A stretch of 64,000 nucleotides of DNA. It comes from Shiella aurantiaca (GTDB lineage Bacteria; Bacteroidota; Bacteroidia; Cytophagales; Cyclobacteriaceae). Positions 53,438 through 63,590 of the stretch are shown one piece after another. Under the pieces are notes generated by a model that ran no database searches, was not told where the DNA came from, and worked only from the letters and a program-made list of their open reading frames with translations. Both the position numbers and the translations under genes were made by a program. The stretch is taken from positions 62,001 through 126,000 of the forward strand of contig JAUHJS010000006.1 of assembly GCA_030412945.1 (NCBI GenBank). The letters are read 5' to 3'. How positions within the stretch are numbered: the first letter of the stretch is position 1; each line of letters opens with the position of its first letter.

Positions 53438-54589
53438 ATGAGAAATTCACAATTGATCCTATCGATGTTAGCTGGCATAATACTAGGCGCCTGCTCAAAT
53501 AGCGAGGAGAATGAAGTGCAACCAGAACCTTTTGTAAATATTGAAGAGGCTGATATCTACAAAGGTACACAAAGTCCGGGTGATGTATGGACTTGGGCCT
53601 TGGATAAAGAACAAGGCCACATGATTGCCACTTGGGATTATGGAACTTTTGATGACACTACTGATGACATAAGCATAGAAGGAACATTTGAAACCTTGCC
53701 TTCAGGGTTCTTGAAAGTAACCATTACTAAATCAGAACCTGCAAGTGATGAAATCCCTACAGATGGAACGGCTTGGTTTTATGCAATGGAAATTCCAGGC
53801 ATGGCAATGATCATTAAACCGGAAGGAAGTATAAAAGGTGATATTATTGCCATGGTTCCGCAAGGTGATTGTGCTTCCATTCCCGGAACATACAACTATG
53901 TTATTTCTGCACCCGGTGAGCGCTCTACATATGACCCAATTACGCAAGAAGCATTTGGATACCTTGAAGTGGCACAGCAAGGTTCTGGATTCGCATTATC
54001 TGGCTATAAATTCAGCCTCGATTGTGTAGACGGAGGAAATTGTACGGATACAGGTGTTATCAATGGTATTCCAATGGCTACTTGTTCTGGCAGTGGTGAT
54101 GTTGTAATTTCCGAAGGTGGTGAGACCGTTGCGCAAGGTCAGTTTACAAATGCCGGTGCCATGATGATGGATTTTGGTTATGGCAATGGAGGTGTATTTG
54201 CTTTAAAAACAGGAGCGAATGCTACGAAACAAGCACTTAACAACAATACATATATCGGGGTGGCCTACATGCCTAAAAACAATAATGATAAGACCGTTCC
54301 GGTAAAACTTTCTTTCTTTGAAAACGAACTTGAAAACATGATTGGAACCGGAAATCCCTTTACAGATATTGAGAATGACATCTTGGATTCGGAATCTGGT
54401 GTGGTTGTTATTGTGGATAACGTAGTTAATGGAAGGGTATTTGGCACCGTAAATTTTGATGAAGATAATGATACTGCTAAAATGGGGGCTGCACTACTTG
54501 TTAATGGCAATGATCACATCCTTATCTTAACCAGTTATGATGAGGAAAGTCAGGAACCGTTTATTTTGATTCTGGCGAAAAAGAACTAA
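53438..54589 (+). CDS. Hypothetical lipoprotein
   Basis: A 383-residue product with a signal and lipobox (IILGACSN, Cys near 19), predicted to sit on the outer membrane. The mature region is acidic and beta-rich, with a Cys pair region (SLDCVDGGNCTDTG) and an internal repeat-like use of ENDILDSESGVVVIVDNVV. I do not recognise a family. It lies after the LytTR regulator gene and carries a perfect dyad just upstream, so it is a candidate target of that system. A stem-loop terminator follows. Confidence 0.78.
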   Translation: MRNSQLILSMLAGIILGACSNSEENEVQPEPFVNIEEADIYKGTQSPGDVWTWALDKEQGHMIATWDYGTFDDTTDDISIEGTFETLPSGFLKVTITKSEPASDEIPTDGTAWFYAMEIPGMAMIIKPEGSIKGDIIAMVPQGDCASIPGTYNYVISAPGERSTYDPITQEAFGYLEVAQQGSGFALSGYKFSLDCVDGGNCTDTGVINGIPMATCSGSGDVVISEGGETVAQGQFTNAGAMMMDFGYGNGGVFALKTGANATKQALNNNTYIGVAYMPKNNNDKTVPVKLSFFENELENMIGTGNPFTDIENDILDSESGVVVIVDNVVNGRVFGTVNFDEDNDTAKMGAALLVNGNDHILILTSYDEESQEPFILILAKKN

Positions 54590-54607
54590 TTTTTAATACC
54601 ACCCATC

Positions 54608-54646
54608 AAAGAGCTGAATTAGTTGAAAAAACTCAGCTCTTTGATT
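54608..54646 (+). terminator. Terminator of the lipoprotein gene
   Basis: AAAGAGCTGA / TCAGCTCTTT arms, 15-nt loop, weak T tract (TTTGATTTT). Confidence 0.65.
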
Positions 54647-54761
54647 TTGGGTGAAGACTATTTCCCTTGTTACTTACAATACAATCCCGGCAATAAGCAG
54701 GAGCCCAACATTTCTGATATAGGTGTCTGTAAAACCTGATATTAATCGATTCCCAAACCAA

Positions 54762-54900
54762 AATGCGCCCATTGGTGCTACTTTGCAATATCTGAACGAC
54801 AACTGGGACCTCAGCCGAAGGCCGCCAGAAAAACCGCAGGACGGAAATTATCCTTACCCCCAAACTGGATGAACTATTCCAGATTTTGGAGAGTAATTAA
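54762..54900 (+). pseudogene. Decayed 3' fragment of the OmpA-family gene
   Basis: Nearly identical to the end of the intact gene at 47714 (two pieces, 48388-48443 and 48556-48640), with 113 bases missing exactly between two 9-base repeats ACCTCAGCG (48435 and 48548 in the intact copy). The frame is broken and most of the gene is absent. Similarity continues past the stop through the terminator to about 54966, where the stem carries one G-U change and the T tract is interrupted. Confidence 0.92.
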
Positions 54901-54966
54901 GGCGTAACATAGCGTAAAAAATACAAGCAAGGGGTGGTATCGAGAGGATGCCATCCCTTGTTGGTT

Positions 54967-55128
54967 CATAGTCTTAGAGAAACCTCTTGTATCCATCTCC
55001 GGGGGCATCCCCTTTCTAGGTTTTGTTTAAAATCAGAAATTTCATTATTTGCACAATATTGCTATTAATTTATCCTTTTTAATTGGGTTATTTTGAGTTG
55101 TGAATAGATTACTCCCCTGCATATAGTT
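54967..55128. other. Intergenic stretch after the OmpA-gene fragment
   Basis: AT-rich leader region before the next gene. TTATTTTG at about 55089-55096 resembles a -7 box but lacks the A-T spacing of TAnnTTTG. No other signal is seen. The stretch 54647-54761 before the fragment also shows nothing recognisable. Confidence 0.3.
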
Positions 55129-55749
55129 ATGAATAAAATCATATTCCTTTTTATTTTCTCCCTGGCATTCTACTGTAGAGCCCAAAGTTTAAATGAAATT
55201 ATCGAAAGCTACAATAACTCCATTGACCCAAACGGCAAACTTGATTCCATCGCTGAAATTCAATTTGATATTACTCATAAAGCTTTCAACCTAGAAAATG
55301 GGCTCTTTTTGGACGAAACTCTTACCAATACTTATTCTATCTACGGAGACAACTATTCTATAAACTGGAAAGATGGCATAAAAAGGGATATGAATATTTT
55401 TACTATTTCAGAATGGCAGCGAGAAAACATAATAAAGAATCATTTTAATCTTTTGATTCGCGAAGATGATGAGGTTTTTGAGTTAATAGAATCTAATGAT
55501 TCCATTTATATAGTTAAGATGTTTTCGGATGATAGAGAAGTTTACCATGAAATAGACCGTTTGACCTACAACCTAAAAAAAAGAATCACCAGATCAAAAG
55601 GTAAAGAGATGACACTGGCTTTTTCTGAATACAAAATAATAGAGGGTGTAAATACTCCCACCGTTATGAAATTCTATAGTGAATTAGGAAACGCTGAAAT
55701 CACTAATTCGAATTACAGATTTACAAAAATCAGTAAAGAGAAAGATTAA
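55129..55749 (+). CDS. Hypothetical exported protein, LolA-like pattern possible
   Basis: A 206-residue product with a signal peptide (NKIIFLFIFSLAFYCRAQ) and a beta-strand-rich body (SIYGDNYSINWKDG; RLTYNLKKRITRSKGKEM; GVNTPTVMKFYSELG). The YxxSxGxxxxxxxxxYxxxxGxxxP-like C-terminal half is reminiscent of LolA/DUF4292-type lipid-binding folds, but this is weak. More AT-rich than flanking housekeeping genes. Probably in one unit with the next gene, 41 nt downstream. Confidence 0.65.
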   Translation: MNKIIFLFIFSLAFYCRAQSLNEIIESYNNSIDPNGKLDSIAEIQFDITHKAFNLENGLFLDETLTNTYSIYGDNYSINWKDGIKRDMNIFTISEWQRENIIKNHFNLLIREDDEVFELIESNDSIYIVKMFSDDREVYHEIDRLTYNLKKRITRSKGKEMTLAFSEYKIIEGVNTPTVMKFYSELGNAEITNSNYRFTKISKEKD

Positions 55750-55790
55750 ATGCTTTTACCTGCAAATCCTGAAAACAATCAACCTCCTTT

Positions 55791-56405
55791 ATGAAAAGAC
55801 TTAGTCCTTATCTATGCCTATTCTTACTCCCTCTTCTGGCTTTGGAGTGCGAAGAAGAAGATTTTACCCCCGACCCTGATAACAGTGGCCTTCCCGCCTA
55901 TACGGAAAAAGGTGCTAACATTTGGGGAGCAATGGTAGATGATGTGGTGTATCGTTCCTCCATCGACTGCAACTTCTATGGATGTAACTCAGGGATGTAC
56001 ATGCAGAATATTTACTACCAAGATACTTCAGCACAATCAGTAGCTCTTATTTCCTTTTCAGGATATAAACCTGGTTTTGAAAATGAATTCATCCAAATCA
56101 ACTTTTATCTAGGTACAACTATACCTCCTTATGGTTTTTATGAAGAATTTCAAGGCGTTAGATTTGATTTGTCTGACTCTTCATCATTTGCCGAAATTGA
56201 TAGTTACCTCCCTTATTCTGACAGCAGCTATTGTACCATTAGCAAAAATGGCTACCTCCAATTCAATCGTTTTGATGAAACAGAATCTACTTATCAATAC
56301 CATAACCTTCACGCAGCCGGAACATTTGAGTTTTATATCGAGAATGATTCTTGTTCAAACGTTAGGGTTGAAAAAGGCCGCTTTGACTTTGATTTTATTC
56401 GATGA
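55791..56405 (+). CDS. Hypothetical exported protein
   Basis: A 204-residue product with a hydrophobic leader (SPYLCLFLLPLLALECEEED). The Cys could be lipidated, but the preceding Glu is not a standard lipobox residue. GANIWGAMVDDVVYRSS resembles the opening of a widespread Bacteroidota lipoprotein family (GANTFGC-V-G-V pattern). Six Cys in the mature part suggest disulfides. Function unknown. Confidence 0.65.
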   Translation: MKRLSPYLCLFLLPLLALECEEEDFTPDPDNSGLPAYTEKGANIWGAMVDDVVYRSSIDCNFYGCNSGMYMQNIYYQDTSAQSVALISFSGYKPGFENEFIQINFYLGTTIPPYGFYEEFQGVRFDLSDSSSFAEIDSYLPYSDSSYCTISKNGYLQFNRFDETESTYQYHNLHAAGTFEFYIENDSCSNVRVEKGRFDFDFIR

Positions 56406-56476
56406 TTGTGAGCATTCAGGAAGAGAATATAATTCGGGCGTTTGACCTGATAGGAAGAATACCATCCCTTGTTAGT

Positions 56477-57133
56477 TTAAAACCGTATACCCGCAATCAT
56501 TTGAAGGCTTACGTTTCGGTTATAAGCATCTGATTTTGTTGAAATAAATCGGTTTCCAAACCAGTTGCTAATTGCCTGACTAGCTCTTACCTGAAGAAAC
56601 AATTGCTTGGAGTTCTCAAGTTTCCAATCCATACCAAGACCCGCTAAAATTACCAATTCATACCGATAGAAATCATTTCCAGCAAGTTTCTCCTTAATAA
56701 CTTCAGATTCCTGAGGGTTCTCACTGAGCTTTTTCGCTTGCAATAACCAAGCATTGTTCAATCCATAAATTGGATAAAAATCAATCTTATCATTCACAGC
56801 AAAAGGATTTCTTATCAAGAGCGGCATTTGTACGTAATACAAGCTGTATTGATTATACGTAACAATCCCTAGTTCACTTCCATTGGAGTGTTGCTGAGGC
56901 TCCTGAAAACCCGAATGGCTAAATTGAAAACCAATACTTAGTGCTACCGATTCGGCCAAAGTCTTTTCTGCAGCAAAGCCCGCTAAAGCACCTTTCTTAG
57001 GTATTGCAGCTATCATATTACTCTGTAAAGAAGTAAGAGAAGCGCCAGCATATAGAGCATAGTTCATCTCCTGCGCGTATCCGCCAAGACTTACTAAAAA
57101 ACTTATTCCAATGAGTAGTGAATATGGCTTCAT
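56477..57133 (-). CDS. PorT-like outer-membrane beta-barrel protein
   Basis: A 218-residue product with a signal peptide (KPYSLLIGISFLVSLGGYAQ) and strands typical of the OMP_b-brl_2 group: YALYAGASLTS, VALSIGFQFSHSGF, LYYVQMPLLIRNPF and a C-terminal NVSLQMIAGIRF ending in Phe. Small barrels of this kind are common in Bacteroidota and mostly uncharacterised. It is convergent with the gene at 55791. Confidence 0.75.
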   Translation of the reverse strand: MKPYSLLIGISFLVSLGGYAQEMNYALYAGASLTSLQSNMIAAIPKKGALAGFAAEKTLAESVALSIGFQFSHSGFQEPQQHSNGSELGIVTYNQYSLYYVQMPLLIRNPFAVNDKIDFYPIYGLNNAWLLQAKKLSENPQESEVIKEKLAGNDFYRYELVILAGLGMDWKLENSKQLFLQVRASQAISNWFGNRFISTKSDAYNRNVSLQMIAGIRF

Positions 57134-57343
57134 GTCTTTTTAACTAAGATAAATAGAAAGTACTTAATGATGCTTTTGACACCATCTTACCGAGAGTTAT
57201 AGATTAATAACTTTGCTCCAGACTTAAGTAACTCAATCTATTCATCGGTTATTATCTTATCATAAAAATTTTCCCTCACAAAATCACCCTTATTTTCTCT
57301 CAATTCTTTAGAGTAAAAGTTCTATTTTCCCTATACTTGCCAA

Positions 57344-57838
57344 ATGAAACGCCTCCTCCTTGTACGTCATGCCAAATCCTCTTGGGATTTTCCTCAGCTG
57401 AGTGATTTTGAGCGCCCTTTGAATGAGCGGGGGCTTCGCGATGTGCAAACCATGGGACAACGCCTAAAAGCCTTGGGCATCAGACCGGAAGGAATCGTAA
57501 GTAGTGGGGCCAAGCGGGCACTTGATACGGCCGAAGGAATGGGAAAAATTTGGGGAGAAAGTGCTAAAAATATTCAAATGATTCCGGCCTTGTACCATGC
57601 CGATGCGGAAGCCCTTTGCCGGATTATCAAAAACTTACCCGCTCATCTGAACCAAGTGATGCTGGTGGCGCATAATCCGGGCATTACCGATTTAGTGAAT
57701 CAGCTCGCGGTATTTTCTACGGATAATATTCCTACCTGCGGGGTGGTAGTGATTGATTTTGAGGTAGCCCAATGGCAACAGGTGAGTGCTCAAAAAGCCC
57801 AACTCCACCTGTACGAGTACCCCAAGAAAAACACCTAA
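57344..57838 (+). CDS. SixA-type histidine phosphatase
   Basis: A 164-residue phosphoglycerate-mutase-fold phosphatase. The catalytic motif LLLVRHAKSSWDFP is at residue 4 (Arg-His), and the second His lies in VMLVAHNPGITDLVNQ near residue 107. SixA-like proteins dephosphorylate phosphohistidines on signalling proteins; the partner here is unknown. A decayed 5' copy lies at 48805. The 3' end is 4 nt from the convergent SDR gene. Confidence 0.88.
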   Translation: MKRLLLVRHAKSSWDFPQLSDFERPLNERGLRDVQTMGQRLKALGIRPEGIVSSGAKRALDTAEGMGKIWGESAKNIQMIPALYHADAEALCRIIKNLPAHLNQVMLVAHNPGITDLVNQLAVFSTDNIPTCGVVVIDFEVAQWQQVSAQKAQLHLYEYPKKNT

Positions 57839-57842
57839 TCGT

Positions 57843-58565
57843 TTACCACTGCCTAACATCTTGCAGTACTTCTCCTTGCTGCTTTTGCGCCTTGGCAAAT
57901 TGTATAATTTGCTTAGCCACCGCCTCAGGACTTGCCAAGCGTCCTTCTGATTTCAATTCCTTAAAATACGCTACCCGAGGAAATACCTCCACAGAACTAG
58001 CCCTGATTTCCGCTTGCATGTCCGTATCTACCACACCCGGAGAAATGCTGTAGACTTGTCGGTTGCTTCCCACAAGTGCTTGTTCTTCGGCATAAGTGAG
58101 CGAAAGCATGTCCATGGCTGCCTTTGCGCTGCAATACATGGCCCAGCCTGCAATGGGTCTTTTTCCTGCTCCCGAACTAATATTTAATACCATAGCCGAT
58201 TCGGCTTGGGTACTAGCTTGGTGGAAGGCATTCATCAAGGTAGCCACTGCGCCTACATTCACCTGCAAAGCTTTCGTGATATCCACCCGCGACCAAGAAC
58301 CTAGCGGCCCCACAGGCGCTAAGAGGGCGGCATTATTGACTAATACCACCTGAGCAGCTTTCTGTACGGTATTTCTCACCATATCTTCTGCCTTTTGCAG
58401 TCCCGCATCGGTACTTAAATCAACCGATACGAATTGAAAATTAGGGTGCGACCAATCCGGTACGCTACGCGCCAAACCAAATACTTGATAGCCCTCGGCC
58501 ACTGCTTGCTGGGCTAGGGACAAACCGATACCTCGGCTTGCGCCTGTAATGATCCATGTTTCCAT
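57843..58565 (-). CDS. Short-chain dehydrogenase/reductase
   Basis: A 240-residue NAD(P)H-dependent oxidoreductase: Rossmann motif TGASRGIGLS near residue 7, NNAALLAPVG near residue 78, Ser in LNISSGAG and the catalytic Tyr-Lys in MYCSAKAAMDML near residue 150. It resembles the benzil/sepiapterin reductase side of the SDR family, but the substrate cannot be assigned. ATG 58565 replaces a TTG two codons earlier. Confidence 0.87.
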   Translation of the reverse strand: METWIITGASRGIGLSLAQQAVAEGYQVFGLARSVPDWSHPNFQFVSVDLSTDAGLQKAEDMVRNTVQKAAQVVLVNNAALLAPVGPLGSWSRVDITKALQVNVGAVATLMNAFHQASTQAESAMVLNISSGAGKRPIAGWAMYCSAKAAMDMLSLTYAEEQALVGSNRQVYSISPGVVDTDMQAEIRASSVEVFPRVAYFKELKSEGRLASPEAVAKQIIQFAKAQKQQGEVLQDVRQW

Positions 58566-58570
58566 AAGCA

Positions 58571-58594
58571 AAAAGCCGGAAGGTTCCGGCTTTT
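58571..58594 (-). terminator. Terminator downstream of hslU
   Basis: GCCGGAA-GG-TTCCGGC hairpin with flanking A4/T4, 2 nt past the hslU stop on the minus strand; it can also act before the SDR gene start. Confidence 0.75.
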
Positions 58595-58596
58595 AA

Positions 58597-60006
58597 TTAA
58601 AGTATGTATTGACTCAAGTCTTTGTTTTTCACCATGGCACTGAGCTTTTCCTGCACCATTTCACGAGTGACCGAAATTTTGGCATTGGCGCCTATGGTAT
58701 CGGGCACTTCAAAAAGAAACTCATTGAGCAACTGGCTCATTACAGTGTGCAATCTTCTGGCACCAATGTTTTCTACCTCAGCGTTCACGCGGAAGGCAAT
58801 CTCGGCCAACTCTTCCAAGGCTTCATCCATAAAACTCAATTCCACCTCCTCAGCTGATAGTAAGGCAATGTACTGTTTGGTTAGGGCGTTTTTAGGTTCT
58901 TTCAATATGCGATAGAAGTCGTCTTTGGTCAAATCCTGCAATTCCACACGGATGGGGAAACGGCCCTGCAATTCAGGAATTAGATCAGAAGGCTTAGCCA
59001 CATGGAAAGCTCCGGCCGCAATGAACAAAATATGGTCGGTATTGATAATGCCATACTTGGTATTTACACTACTTCCTTCCACAATGGGAAGCAAATCGCG
59101 CTGCACGCCTTCGCGACTCACATCGGGGCCACCGCCTCCACCTTTTTTATTGCCCGCAATTTTATCAATCTCATCAATAAAGATAATCCCTGAGTTTTCT
59201 GCTTTAAACAAGGCTTCCTCTTTCACCTCATCCATATCAATCAGTTTGGCGGCTTCCTCCTCCAAGAGCAATCGCTTGGCTTCGGCTACCGTCACTTTAC
59301 GTTTCTTGGTCTTCTTGGGCATCATATTGCCAATCATGTCTTGCAGGTTCATCATCGACTGCTCATCAATCATGCCTCCTCCAATCATGCCTACGCCTGC
59401 ATTTCCCGATTGCTTAATCTGGATCTCTATTTTGCGCTCGTCTAATTCTCCATTGCGGATTTTCTCACGAAAACGTTCACGGGTTTTCTCATTCAGTTCC
59501 TGGTCGGTTTGGGGTGTTACCTCCTCTCCTACTACCATAGGATTGACGCTTGGTTTGCCTACTTTCATAGGTGGAATCAAGATATCTAAAATCACTTCCT
59601 CTACCATTTGAGCGGCTTTCTCTTTTACCTCTTCTTTCTTGCGCGACTTCACCAGATTCACCGATTGCTCCACCAAATCGCGCACCATGCTTTCGACATC
59701 ACGGCCTACATAGCCTACCTCAGTAAACTTAGAAGCCTCCACTTTGGTAAAGGGCGCATCGGCTAGTTTGGCCAACCTACGGGCAATTTCCGTTTTACCC
59801 ACACCCGTGGCACCTATCATCAAAATATTGTTGGGCACGATTTCTTTTTGCATCTCCGCGCTGGCATTCATCCGTCTCCAGCGGTTGCGCAGGGCTATGG
59901 CCACATTGCGTTTAGCTTCTTTCTGACCAATGATGTATTTATCGAGTTCGGCTACAATTTCTTTAGGGGTATAATATCCGTTTGTATGTTCCATGGAATT
60001 ATTCAT
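58597..60006 (-). CDS. hslU: HslU ATPase of the HslUV protease
   Basis: The AAA+ unfoldase that feeds HslV. The 469 residues hold Walker [15 protein letters not shown] near residue 67, the I-domain (about 110-250) with a [16 protein letters not shown] stretch, Walker [11 protein letters not shown] near residue 270, and the C-terminal sensor region ending DLSQYIL, which docks into HslV. ATG 60006 (overlapping porQ's stop by 8 nt) or 59994 are both possible. hslV is not in the window. Confidence 0.95.
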   Translation of the reverse strand: MNNSMEHTNGYYTPKEIVAELDKYIIGQKEAKRNVAIALRNRWRRMNASAEMQKEIVPNNILMIGATGVGKTEIARRLAKLADAPFTKVEASKFTEVGYVGRDVESMVRDLVEQSVNLVKSRKKEEVKEKAAQMVEEVILDILIPPMKVGKPSVNPMVVGEEVTPQTDQELNEKTRERFREKIRNGELDERKIEIQIKQSGNAGVGMIGGGMIDEQSMMNLQDMIGNMMPKKTKKRKVTVAEAKRLLLEEEAAKLIDMDEVKEEALFKAENSGIIFIDEIDKIAGNKKGGGGGPDVSREGVQRDLLPIVEGSSVNTKYGIINTDHILFIAAGAFHVAKPSDLIPELQGRFPIRVELQDLTKDDFYRILKEPKNALTKQYIALLSAEEVELSFMDEALEELAEIAFRVNAEVENIGARRLHTVMSQLLNEFLFEVPDTIGANAKISVTREMVQEKLSAMVKNKDLSQYIL

Positions 60007-61018
60007 TTGTCGTTTCTGATTTTTTAAATACGCTGCTTAGCGCGATTTGTACACCCAGCCAGTTGCCCGCTCCGGCTTGGTTATATATCTGTCGGGAGTA
60101 TGAAAGTTCAAAGGCTTTCACCCGTAGCATAAAGCCGAGACTAAAACCAGCCGCTCCGCGCGATTCAGGAAGACCTAGTTCATAGCGAAGTTGATGATTG
60201 TATCCCGCCCTGACATGAAAATTTTTATTCAAAAGCAGTTCGGTACCTATGGCCAGATGGCTCATGATTTGGTCAAAAGTGCCGGCTGATTGGGTTGTCC
60301 CTCCTTCATTTTCTTGCAGGCTTCCCGAGCGTATCCAACGATAGGTGGTAAAAGAAAAGCGAAAGGGCATGTATTCCGGCTTGAAGGTAATACCCAATTG
60401 CACATCCATAGGGAGTTCTTCCCTGAGATTGGTCTCGCTAAATTGTGTTAACTGCACGCCCATGTTTTTGATAACCAAACCTACTTGCAAGGATTTTTCG
60501 GGGTGAACAAAAGTAGCGCCTATATCGGTTAGTAAAGCCGAACTGCCATACGTACCCAATCGGGTTTGTACCCATTTTAAGGAAGCGCCCATGCGAAAAT
60601 TACCTAGCTGATGCGCATAGCTGCCCGCCAATTGGTAAGCGGCTGCATCGAAGGTGCCTAGGGAATTCCCTGTATCATCAAAGGCTTCAAAATCACCGAA
60701 GTTCAGGTATTGAATACCCAAGCCCAGCATTTGTCCTTCTCTTATTTGATGTGCATAAGCCACTGTACTTTGCCCCATGCTAGCCGGAAGCCCTAAATAG
60801 GTAAAGCCCAGCTGCTGGTGATTCTCAGCACTGAGCAAAGCCGGATTAGACAAGAGCATTTGCACATCGGCTTGTGGGTGGCTTACCAATACACCTCCCA
60901 AAGCCGCTACACGCGTATTGGCCGGAAGCGATAAAAAAGCATAGGTATTCAGTCCTCCCGTTTGTGCAAAGGATTGAATACCTAGGGCAAGTAATATGGC
61001 TGTCAGGCTCTTTTTCAA
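59999..61018 (-). CDS. porQ: Type IX secretion system protein PorQ
   Basis: A 339-residue outer-membrane protein of the PorQ family, part of the T9SS attachment complex with PorU, PorV and PorZ, which handles sorting-domain cargo such as the giant protein in this window. Signal peptide [18 protein letters not shown], then the family hallmark [18 protein letters not shown] near residue 26 and a barrel of repeated strands ([17 protein letters not shown]). The only sensible start is a TTG one base after the lon stop; no ATG precedes the signal peptide. This implies translational coupling to lon. Confidence 0.9.
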   Translation of the reverse strand: MKKSLTAILLALGIQSFAQTGGLNTYAFLSLPANTRVAALGGVLVSHPQADVQMLLSNPALLSAENHQQLGFTYLGLPASMGQSTVAYAHQIREGQMLGLGIQYLNFGDFEAFDDTGNSLGTFDAAAYQLAGSYAHQLGNFRMGASLKWVQTRLGTYGSSALLTDIGATFVHPEKSLQVGLVIKNMGVQLTQFSETNLREELPMDVQLGITFKPEYMPFRFSFTTYRWIRSGSLQENEGGTTQSAGTFDQIMSHLAIGTELLLNKNFHVRAGYNHQLRYELGLPESRGAAGFSLGFMLRVKAFELSYSRQIYNQAGAGNWLGVQIALSSVFKKSETTNE

Positions 61019-61019
61019 C

Positions 61020-63506
61020 TTATTGTATAAGGGCCGGTGAGGAATTAGGCATATCGAGAATGAATGACATCGGTTTCTTCACTTTCTGTTTGAGCAAGGC
61101 TATTGCCAATACTTCTTCCACCCTATCAACGTAGTGAATCTGCAAATCTTTGATATACGATTCATTAATTTCTTCTACGTCTTTTCTGTTCTTGCTGCAC
61201 ATGATAATCTCCTTTATGCCCGCACGCTTAGCTGCCAAGATTTTCTCTTTAATACCACCCACCGGAAGCACCTTGCCTCTAAGGGTGATTTCCCCCGTCA
61301 TGGCTAGCTTGCTTTTTACTTTGCGTTGGGTATAAATAGAAGCCAAAGAAGTAAGCATGGTGATACCAGCCGATGGGCCGTCTTTAGGTACAGCGCCTGC
61401 TGGTACGTGCACATGCAAATCGTAGGCATCGAATACACGATAATCGATATCCAGACTTTCCGCATTCGACCTCAGGTAAGATAATGCGGTAATGGCCGAT
61501 TCTTTCATTACATCGCCCAACTGCCCCGAGAGAGTAAGTTTTCCTTTCCCACGGCTTAGGCTCGATTCAATAAAGAGTATATCGCCACCTACTGGAGTCC
61601 ATGCCAATCCGGTAACTACTCCTGCTGTTTCGGCATTTTCATAAATCTCATTATCGAAAGGTTCAGAGCCCAAAATTCTTACAACCTCTTCTTCTGTCAC
61701 TTTGGCCACATGCTCTTGTTCCATAGCAATGGATTTGGCTACATGCCGTACTACTGAACCAATTTTACGTTCTAAGCTACGAACACCCGACTCACGGGTA
61801 TAGCCTTGGACGATTTTGATCAAGGCTTTTTTATCGATAGCAAATTGCTTGGCATTCAAACCATGTTCTTTACGCTGCTTAGGCACCAAATGCTTGGTAG
61901 CAATCTCTACCTTCTCCTCTAAAGTATAGCCTGTAAGTTCAATGATTTCCATACGGTCGCGCAAGGCGGGATGTATGGTATCCAGCGAATTACAAGTTGC
62001 AATGAACATTACCTTAGACAAGTCATATTCTACCTCTAGGTAATTATCTACAAAGGCATTGTTTTGCTCGGGATCTAACACTTCCAGCATAGCGGAAGCA
62101 GGATCGCCTCGGAAATCAGAACTTAGTTTATCGATTTCATCCAGAATAAATACCGGATTTGAAGCACCCGATTTTTTGATGTTTTGAATCAGTTTGCCCG
62201 GCATGGCGCCAATATAGGTTTTGCGGTGCCCGCGGATTTCCGCTTCATCATGCACGCCCCCTAGGGACATACGCACGTACTTACGCCCTAAAGCCTTGGC
62301 TATGGAACGCCCAAGTGAAGTTTTCCCCACCCCAGGAGGGCCATATAGGCACAGAATAGGGCCTTTCAGGTCTTTTTTCAATTTCAATACCGCAAGGTAT
62401 TCAATGATACGGTTCTTCACCTTTTCCATACCGGAATGGTCTTGATCCAATATCTTCTGCGCCCTTTTCAGGTCGAAATTATCTTCTGTATTCTCGTTCC
62501 AAGGCAAATCCACCATCAGCTCCACGTAGTTGAGCGTAATGGGATATTCCGGTGCCTGCGGATTCATGCGCATGACCTTATCGAGCTCTTTGTTGAAATG
62601 AGCGGCAATATTTTTGGGCCACTTTTTCTTAGCACCCTTGGCGCGAAGCGTTTCTACTTCCTTATCAGGGCCTTCGTAGCCTAGCTCATCCTGAAGTACT
62701 TTAATTTGCTGACGCAGGTAATAATCGCGCTGCTGCTGGTCGATATCAATATGAACTTTTTTCTGAATTTCCACTTTCAACTCCAGCATCTGGATTTCCT
62801 TCATCAAATGCTCAAGCAATACCGTGGCCCTTTGCATACCATCATTGATTTCCAATAATTTTTGCTTCTCAGCCACCTCAGCATTGAGGTTGGAAGAAAG
62901 GAAATGCGTAAGGAAACTCGGACTATCGATATTATCAATAGCTACCTGCGCCTCTTGTGGAATTTCAGGATTCAGTTTCAGGATTTTAGAGGCCGCATCT
63001 TTCATAGAGCGCACCAAAGCTTTCACCTCTTTTTCTGCCTTACTGGGAAATTTCTCACTCAGCAACTTGATTTTGGCTGTGATAAAAGGCTCCTCCTGCA
63101 AATACGACTCAATTTCGAAGCGCTTGCGCCCTTGAATGATGATAGTGGTATTGCCATCGGGCAACACCAGCATTTTAATAATCTTGGCTACGGTTCCTAC
63201 TTTGTAGATATCATCCGGCCCCGGCTCTTCGTTGGTATTGTGCTGCGCTAGTACGCCCAAAAGCTTGTCGCCTTTATACACTTTTTTGACCAAGCGTATG
63301 GATTTTTGGCGTGATACCGTGATGGGCATCACCACACCGGGAAACAAAACGGTATTTTTTATTGGTAGGATGGGAATCTCTTCCGGAAAGGGTTCTTTCT
63401 TCGCTTCTTCCTCATGATCAGGGGCTATCAACTGAATAAGGTCATCGGAATTTTCCTCGTCACCTAGGATAATATGATTGAAATAAGGCTTTGTATTTCT
63501 GTCCAT
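61020..63506 (-). CDS. lon: ATP-dependent Lon protease
   Basis: An 828-residue soluble AAA+ serine protease. N-terminal substrate domain ([18 protein letters not shown] near residue 43), Walker [14 protein letters not shown] near residue 385, FILDEIDKL, and the C-terminal protease domain with catalytic Ser in [11 protein letters not shown] and Lys in [17 protein letters not shown] 63506 is chosen; ATG 63533 is also possible. porQ follows after one base and hslU after that, grouping two proteases with a T9SS part. A perfect -7 box lies at 63591. Confidence 0.95.
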   Translation of the reverse strand: MDRNTKPYFNHIILGDEENSDDLIQLIAPDHEEEAKKEPFPEEIPILPIKNTVLFPGVVMPITVSRQKSIRLVKKVYKGDKLLGVLAQHNTNEEPGPDDIYKVGTVAKIIKMLVLPDGNTTIIIQGRKRFEIESYLQEEPFITAKIKLLSEKFPSKAEKEVKALVRSMKDAASKILKLNPEIPQEAQVAIDNIDSPSFLTHFLSSNLNAEVAEKQKLLEINDGMQRATVLLEHLMKEIQMLELKVEIQKKVHIDIDQQQRDYYLRQQIKVLQDELGYEGPDKEVETLRAKGAKKKWPKNIAAHFNKELDKVMRMNPQAPEYPITLNYVELMVDLPWNENTEDNFDLKRAQKILDQDHSGMEKVKNRIIEYLAVLKLKKDLKGPILCLYGPPGVGKTSLGRSIAKALGRKYVRMSLGGVHDEAEIRGHRKTYIGAMPGKLIQNIKKSGASNPVFILDEIDKLSSDFRGDPASAMLEVLDPEQNNAFVDNYLEVEYDLSKVMFIATCNSLDTIHPALRDRMEIIELTGYTLEEKVEIATKHLVPKQRKEHGLNAKQFAIDKKALIKIVQGYTRESGVRSLERKIGSVVRHVAKSIAMEQEHVAKVTEEEVVRILGSEPFDNEIYENAETAGVVTGLAWTPVGGDILFIESSLSRGKGKLTLSGQLGDVMKESAITALSYLRSNAESLDIDYRVFDAYDLHVHVPAGAVPKDGPSAGITMLTSLASIYTQRKVKSKLAMTGEITLRGKVLPVGGIKEKILAAKRAGIKEIIMCSKNRKDVEEINESYIKDLQIHYVDRVEEVLAIALLKQKVKKPMSFILDMPNSSPALIQ

Positions 63507-63590
63507 AAATTTTGCAATGCCATATTGGCACATTATTACAACAATATCAATACTTCACTAATCGAATTCTATAAGGTTCAAGCCCCATGC

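Noticed and set aside
54633-54863. Minus-strand 76-codon frame
   Set aside because: It is antisense to the ompA fragment; the same antisense frame occurs opposite the intact ompA gene.
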